Source: an uncultured Gammaproteobacteria bacterium
Lineage (GTDB): Bacteria; Pseudomonadota; Gammaproteobacteria; HK1
Reading direction: 5' to 3'
Assembly: GCA_958295835.1 (NCBI GenBank)
Contig: OY282378.1
Coordinates: 1,815,001-1,879,000, forward strand
DNA: 64,000 bases
A program made the position numbers and the translations under genes. The notes under the pieces were generated by a model, which was given only the letters and a program-made list of their open reading frames with translations, ran no database searches and was not told the origin of the DNA. Each line of letters opens with the position of its first letter. Position 1 is the first letter of the stretch. Shown here in pieces: positions 62,140-64,000 of the stretch.

Positions 62140-63197
62140 GCGCAGTCGAAACTACGATGTCGACGCCGCGTACCTCGAAGGCGCGCTCGACCGATTCGCC
62201 CAGTTCTTCATCTCCCCCCGGTTCGACCGCGAGTACGTCGAGCGCGAGCGCCAGGTCGTGCACTCGGAGTACGTCTCGCGGCGCGGCAGCGACCGGCTTC
62301 GCAGCTTTGCCGCGTGGAGGCAGACCCCTCCACCCGCGTCATCCGCTTTCGCGGTTCCTGGTCGGCACCGCGGATACGCTCGCGGACCGCCCCGGCGCCG
62401 ATGTCCGAAACGAGCTGATCGACTTCTACGAGAGCCGTTACTCGTCACACCTGATGAAACTCGTCGTCGTCGGCCGCGAGCTGCTCGACGTGCTGGAACA
62501 CTGGGTGCGGACGCGATTCACCGCGGTACCGCGCCGCGACTACGAACCACCGCGCATCACCACGCCGCTCCATCGGGAGGGACTTCTGCCCGCGTGGCTC
62601 GACGTCGAGCCGATCCGCGAGATCCGCACCATCTCGCTCTCGTTCGCGATCCCGCCGCTGCGCCCGTACTACCGGGCAAAGCCGTTTGCGCTCGCCTCGC
62701 ATCTCCTCGGCCACGAAGGCCGCGCGTCCCCGCTGCGGGTGCTCGACGTGCCGGGCCTCGCGCTGGTGGTCCAATCCCCGTCCACCCCGCCCGAGGCCCT
62801 TCACCGGCACGTGGATTCCTTTCTCCACCGGTCCGGCGCCGCGCTCCGCGACATGCCGTCGGCGGTCTTCGAGCGCCACCGGGCCGCGGTGGAGAGCACG
62901 TTGCTGGAGGCCGAGACCCGTCTCGACCAACGCACCGAGCGGTACTGGGGCGAGATCGACCGCGAACATTACGAATTCGACCGGCGCGAGCGGCTCCTGG
63001 GGGCGGTGCGTGCGGTCACCCGGGACGGTCTCGCGGACGTCTGGCGAGACCTCGTCACCGCCCCGGAGACGGCCCGCGGGGTGGTGGTCGCGGTTTCGAA
63101 CCACCAGCCTCCTTCCTCTGACAGGACGTTCCGGGGCGCGGAGCCGGTGGCCGATCCGGGCGCATTCAAGCGCGGGCAACGCTGCATCGGCCAATAG
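62140..63197 (+). pseudogene. M16 (insulinase-like) protease, N-terminus and middle lost
   Basis: Starting near 62150 the text NYDVDAAYLEGALDRFAQFF and ERERQVVHSEYVSRRG matches the first half of an M16 zinc protease just after its HxxEH region, which is absent. Near 62325 the frame shifts and continues as LHPRHPLSRFLVGTADTLAD, RYSSHLMKLVVVGRELLDVL and LASHLLGHEGRA. It then jumps to the C-terminal part (SAVFERHRAAVESTLLEAET and beyond, TAG at 63195). Full relatives are around 900 residues. The active-site domain is gone, so it is dead. Confidence 0.8.
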
Positions 63198-63327
63198 CGG
63201 ATCTGCGCAAGATTCGGGTCGCCGAGCCATCGATCCAGCGCGATGATCTCGACCGTCGAGCGCGCGTGCGATTGAGACCCCGCGTCTCGACCGCGCCCCG
63301 CTGCCGGGGTCCCATACCGAGGAGAAC

Positions 63328-64000
63328 ATGGTGATGACCACGCACGAAGTCCCGACGACGATGACCGCCCCGCCTCATGCGCCTGTCCCGAGCGAGGACG
63401 ACGCGCCGCGGGTCGAGCGCGCGCTCGAATGGCTGTCACGCAACTTCGAGCGCCAGCCTTCGCTGGCCGAGGCGGCCGGCCACGCGGGTCTGAGCGAGTA
63501 TCACTTCCAGCGTCTGTTCCGGCGCCAGGTGGGGCTGAGTCCGAAGAAGTACGTCCAGTTCCTCACCCTGGAGCGCGCGAAGGACATCCTGGCGCAATCG
63601 CGTAGCGTGCTCGATGCGGCGTACGCCTCGGGGCTGTCCGGACCCGGCCGGCTGCACGACCTGTTCGTGAACGTCGAGGCGATGACGCCCGGTGAATACA
63701 AGCACCGGGGACGGGGGCTCACCATTCGATACGGCGTTCACCCGTCGCCGTTCGGTCAGTGCCTGATCATGCGTACCGCCCGCGGGGTGTGCGGGCTCGC
63801 GTTCACCTCTCCGGCCCGGCGCCGCGAGACGTTCGCGGAGCTCGCCCGCGGCTTCGAGGCGGCCACCTTCGTCGAGGATGCAGACGCCACCGCCGGCGTC
63901 TCGAGGACGATGTTCGGCGAGCCGGACGGCGGCGACCTCACGCTGCATCTTCGCGGCACCCCGTTCCGGATCAAGGTCTGGCGCGCACTGCTGGCGATCC
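63328..64000 (+). CDS. Ada-like protein: AraC helix-turn-helix plus methylated-DNA methyltransferase start (cut by window edge)
   Basis: AGGAG at 63320-63324 precedes ATG 63328 (MVMTTHE). Residues ~35-130 form an AraC-type DNA-binding domain (LAEAAGHAGLSEYHFQRLFR and RSVLDAAYASGLSGPGRLHD). After residue ~130 the alkyltransferase domain begins: TIRYGVHPSPFGQCLIMRTA and GTPFRIKVWRALLAI, just before the PCHR active-site text expected beyond the edge. The fusion of these two domains is the Ada repair-and-regulation architecture without the N-terminal zinc domain. It repairs O6-methylguanine and controls related genes. Confidence 0.87.
   Translation, partial: MVMTTHEVPTTMTAPPHAPVPSEDDAPRVERALEWLSRNFERQPSLAEAAGHAGLSEYHFQRLFRRQVGLSPKKYVQFLTLERAKDILAQSRSVLDAAYASGLSGPGRLHDLFVNVEAMTPGEYKHRGRGLTIRYGVHPSPFGQCLIMRTARGVCGLAFTSPARRRETFAELARGFEAATFVEDADATAGVSRTMFGEPDGGDLTLHLRGTPFRIKVWRALLAI

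Noticed and set aside
1..64000. tRNA, rRNA or riboswitch genes
   Set aside because: I scanned the intergenic stretches for cloverleaf-like or conserved rRNA text and found nothing convincing; a covariance-model search would be needed to exclude small RNAs.

Overview
The window is high-GC, gene-dense DNA that reads like a proteobacterial chromosome. The gene families present (NCS2 permease, tungsten-type aldehyde oxidoreductase cluster, TauBC-like ABC transporter, UxaA/DapA sugar-acid genes, GlxA and Ada-like regulators, GFA and 2OG-Fe(II) oxygenase proteins) are common in Alpha- and Gammaproteobacteria. The sequence alone does not fix the genus. Many genes are broken, transposon and toxin-antitoxin debris is frequent, and a large defence island is present, so the genome looks to be under relaxed selection. 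I recognised no rRNA, tRNA or CRISPR array.

Layout: (1) 0-2.6 kb is debris: HigBA, a gutted permease copy, a nonsense-mutated PIN toxin and an XRE/nucleotidyltransferase pair with a shrunken enzyme. (2) 2.6-8 kb holds an intact NCS2 permease facing an aldehyde:ferredoxin oxidoreductase (AOR) cluster whose catalytic gene has lost its middle. (3) 8-15.6 kb has small membrane and exported proteins, a DMT transporter, tandem coiled-coil genes, orphan IS21-like end repeats, a decayed IS1634-type transposase and more toxin-antitoxin-like genes. (4) 15.7-22.7 kb is a minus-strand catabolic operon (DapA-like, UxaA in two pieces, ABC transporter, Ldh-type dehydrogenase) with a divergent AraC/GlxA regulator; its solute-binding protein gene is gutted. 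(5) 22.7-25.8 kb has an HtrA protease flanked by fragments. (6) 25.8-51 kb is the defence island. (7) 51-57 kb has a 2OG oxygenase, thermonuclease, GFA protein, a strikingly AT-rich HNH endonuclease and a DUF4143 ATPase. (8) 57-64 kb has an M20 amidohydrolase, a queuosine-precursor-type transporter, a hydantoin-racemase-like enzyme, a diheme cytochrome, an ISAs1 fragment, a broken M16 protease and an Ada-like protein running off the end.

The defence island has a scattered core of three very large proteins: an SNF2-type helicase with C-terminal DUF3883 (25784-30010), a DUF1156 adenine methyltransferase (36667-40461) and a DUF499 ATPase (47305-50859). This trio matches helicase-methylase-ATPase (Hma-like) anti-phage loci. 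Between the core genes sit an AAA/PD-(D/E)XK protein, an N6-adenine methyltransferase coupled to a PD-(D/E)XK nuclease and followed by a HEPN-like protein, an AAA ATPase coupled to a TOPRIM-like protein, ORC/STAND-like ATPases, and an ImmA/IrrE metallopeptidase fusion apparently co-transcribed with the DUF499 gene. All three core proteins carry in-frame repetitive inserts.

The second theme is a repeated style of damage: genes that keep both ends but lose the middle (permease copy, AOR, ABC binding protein, nucleotidyltransferase, M16 protease). The clearest case is 50356-51675, a colinear, deletion-compressed copy of 22742-29930. One of its junctions lies in a 13-bp microhomology, which points to microhomology-mediated deletion.
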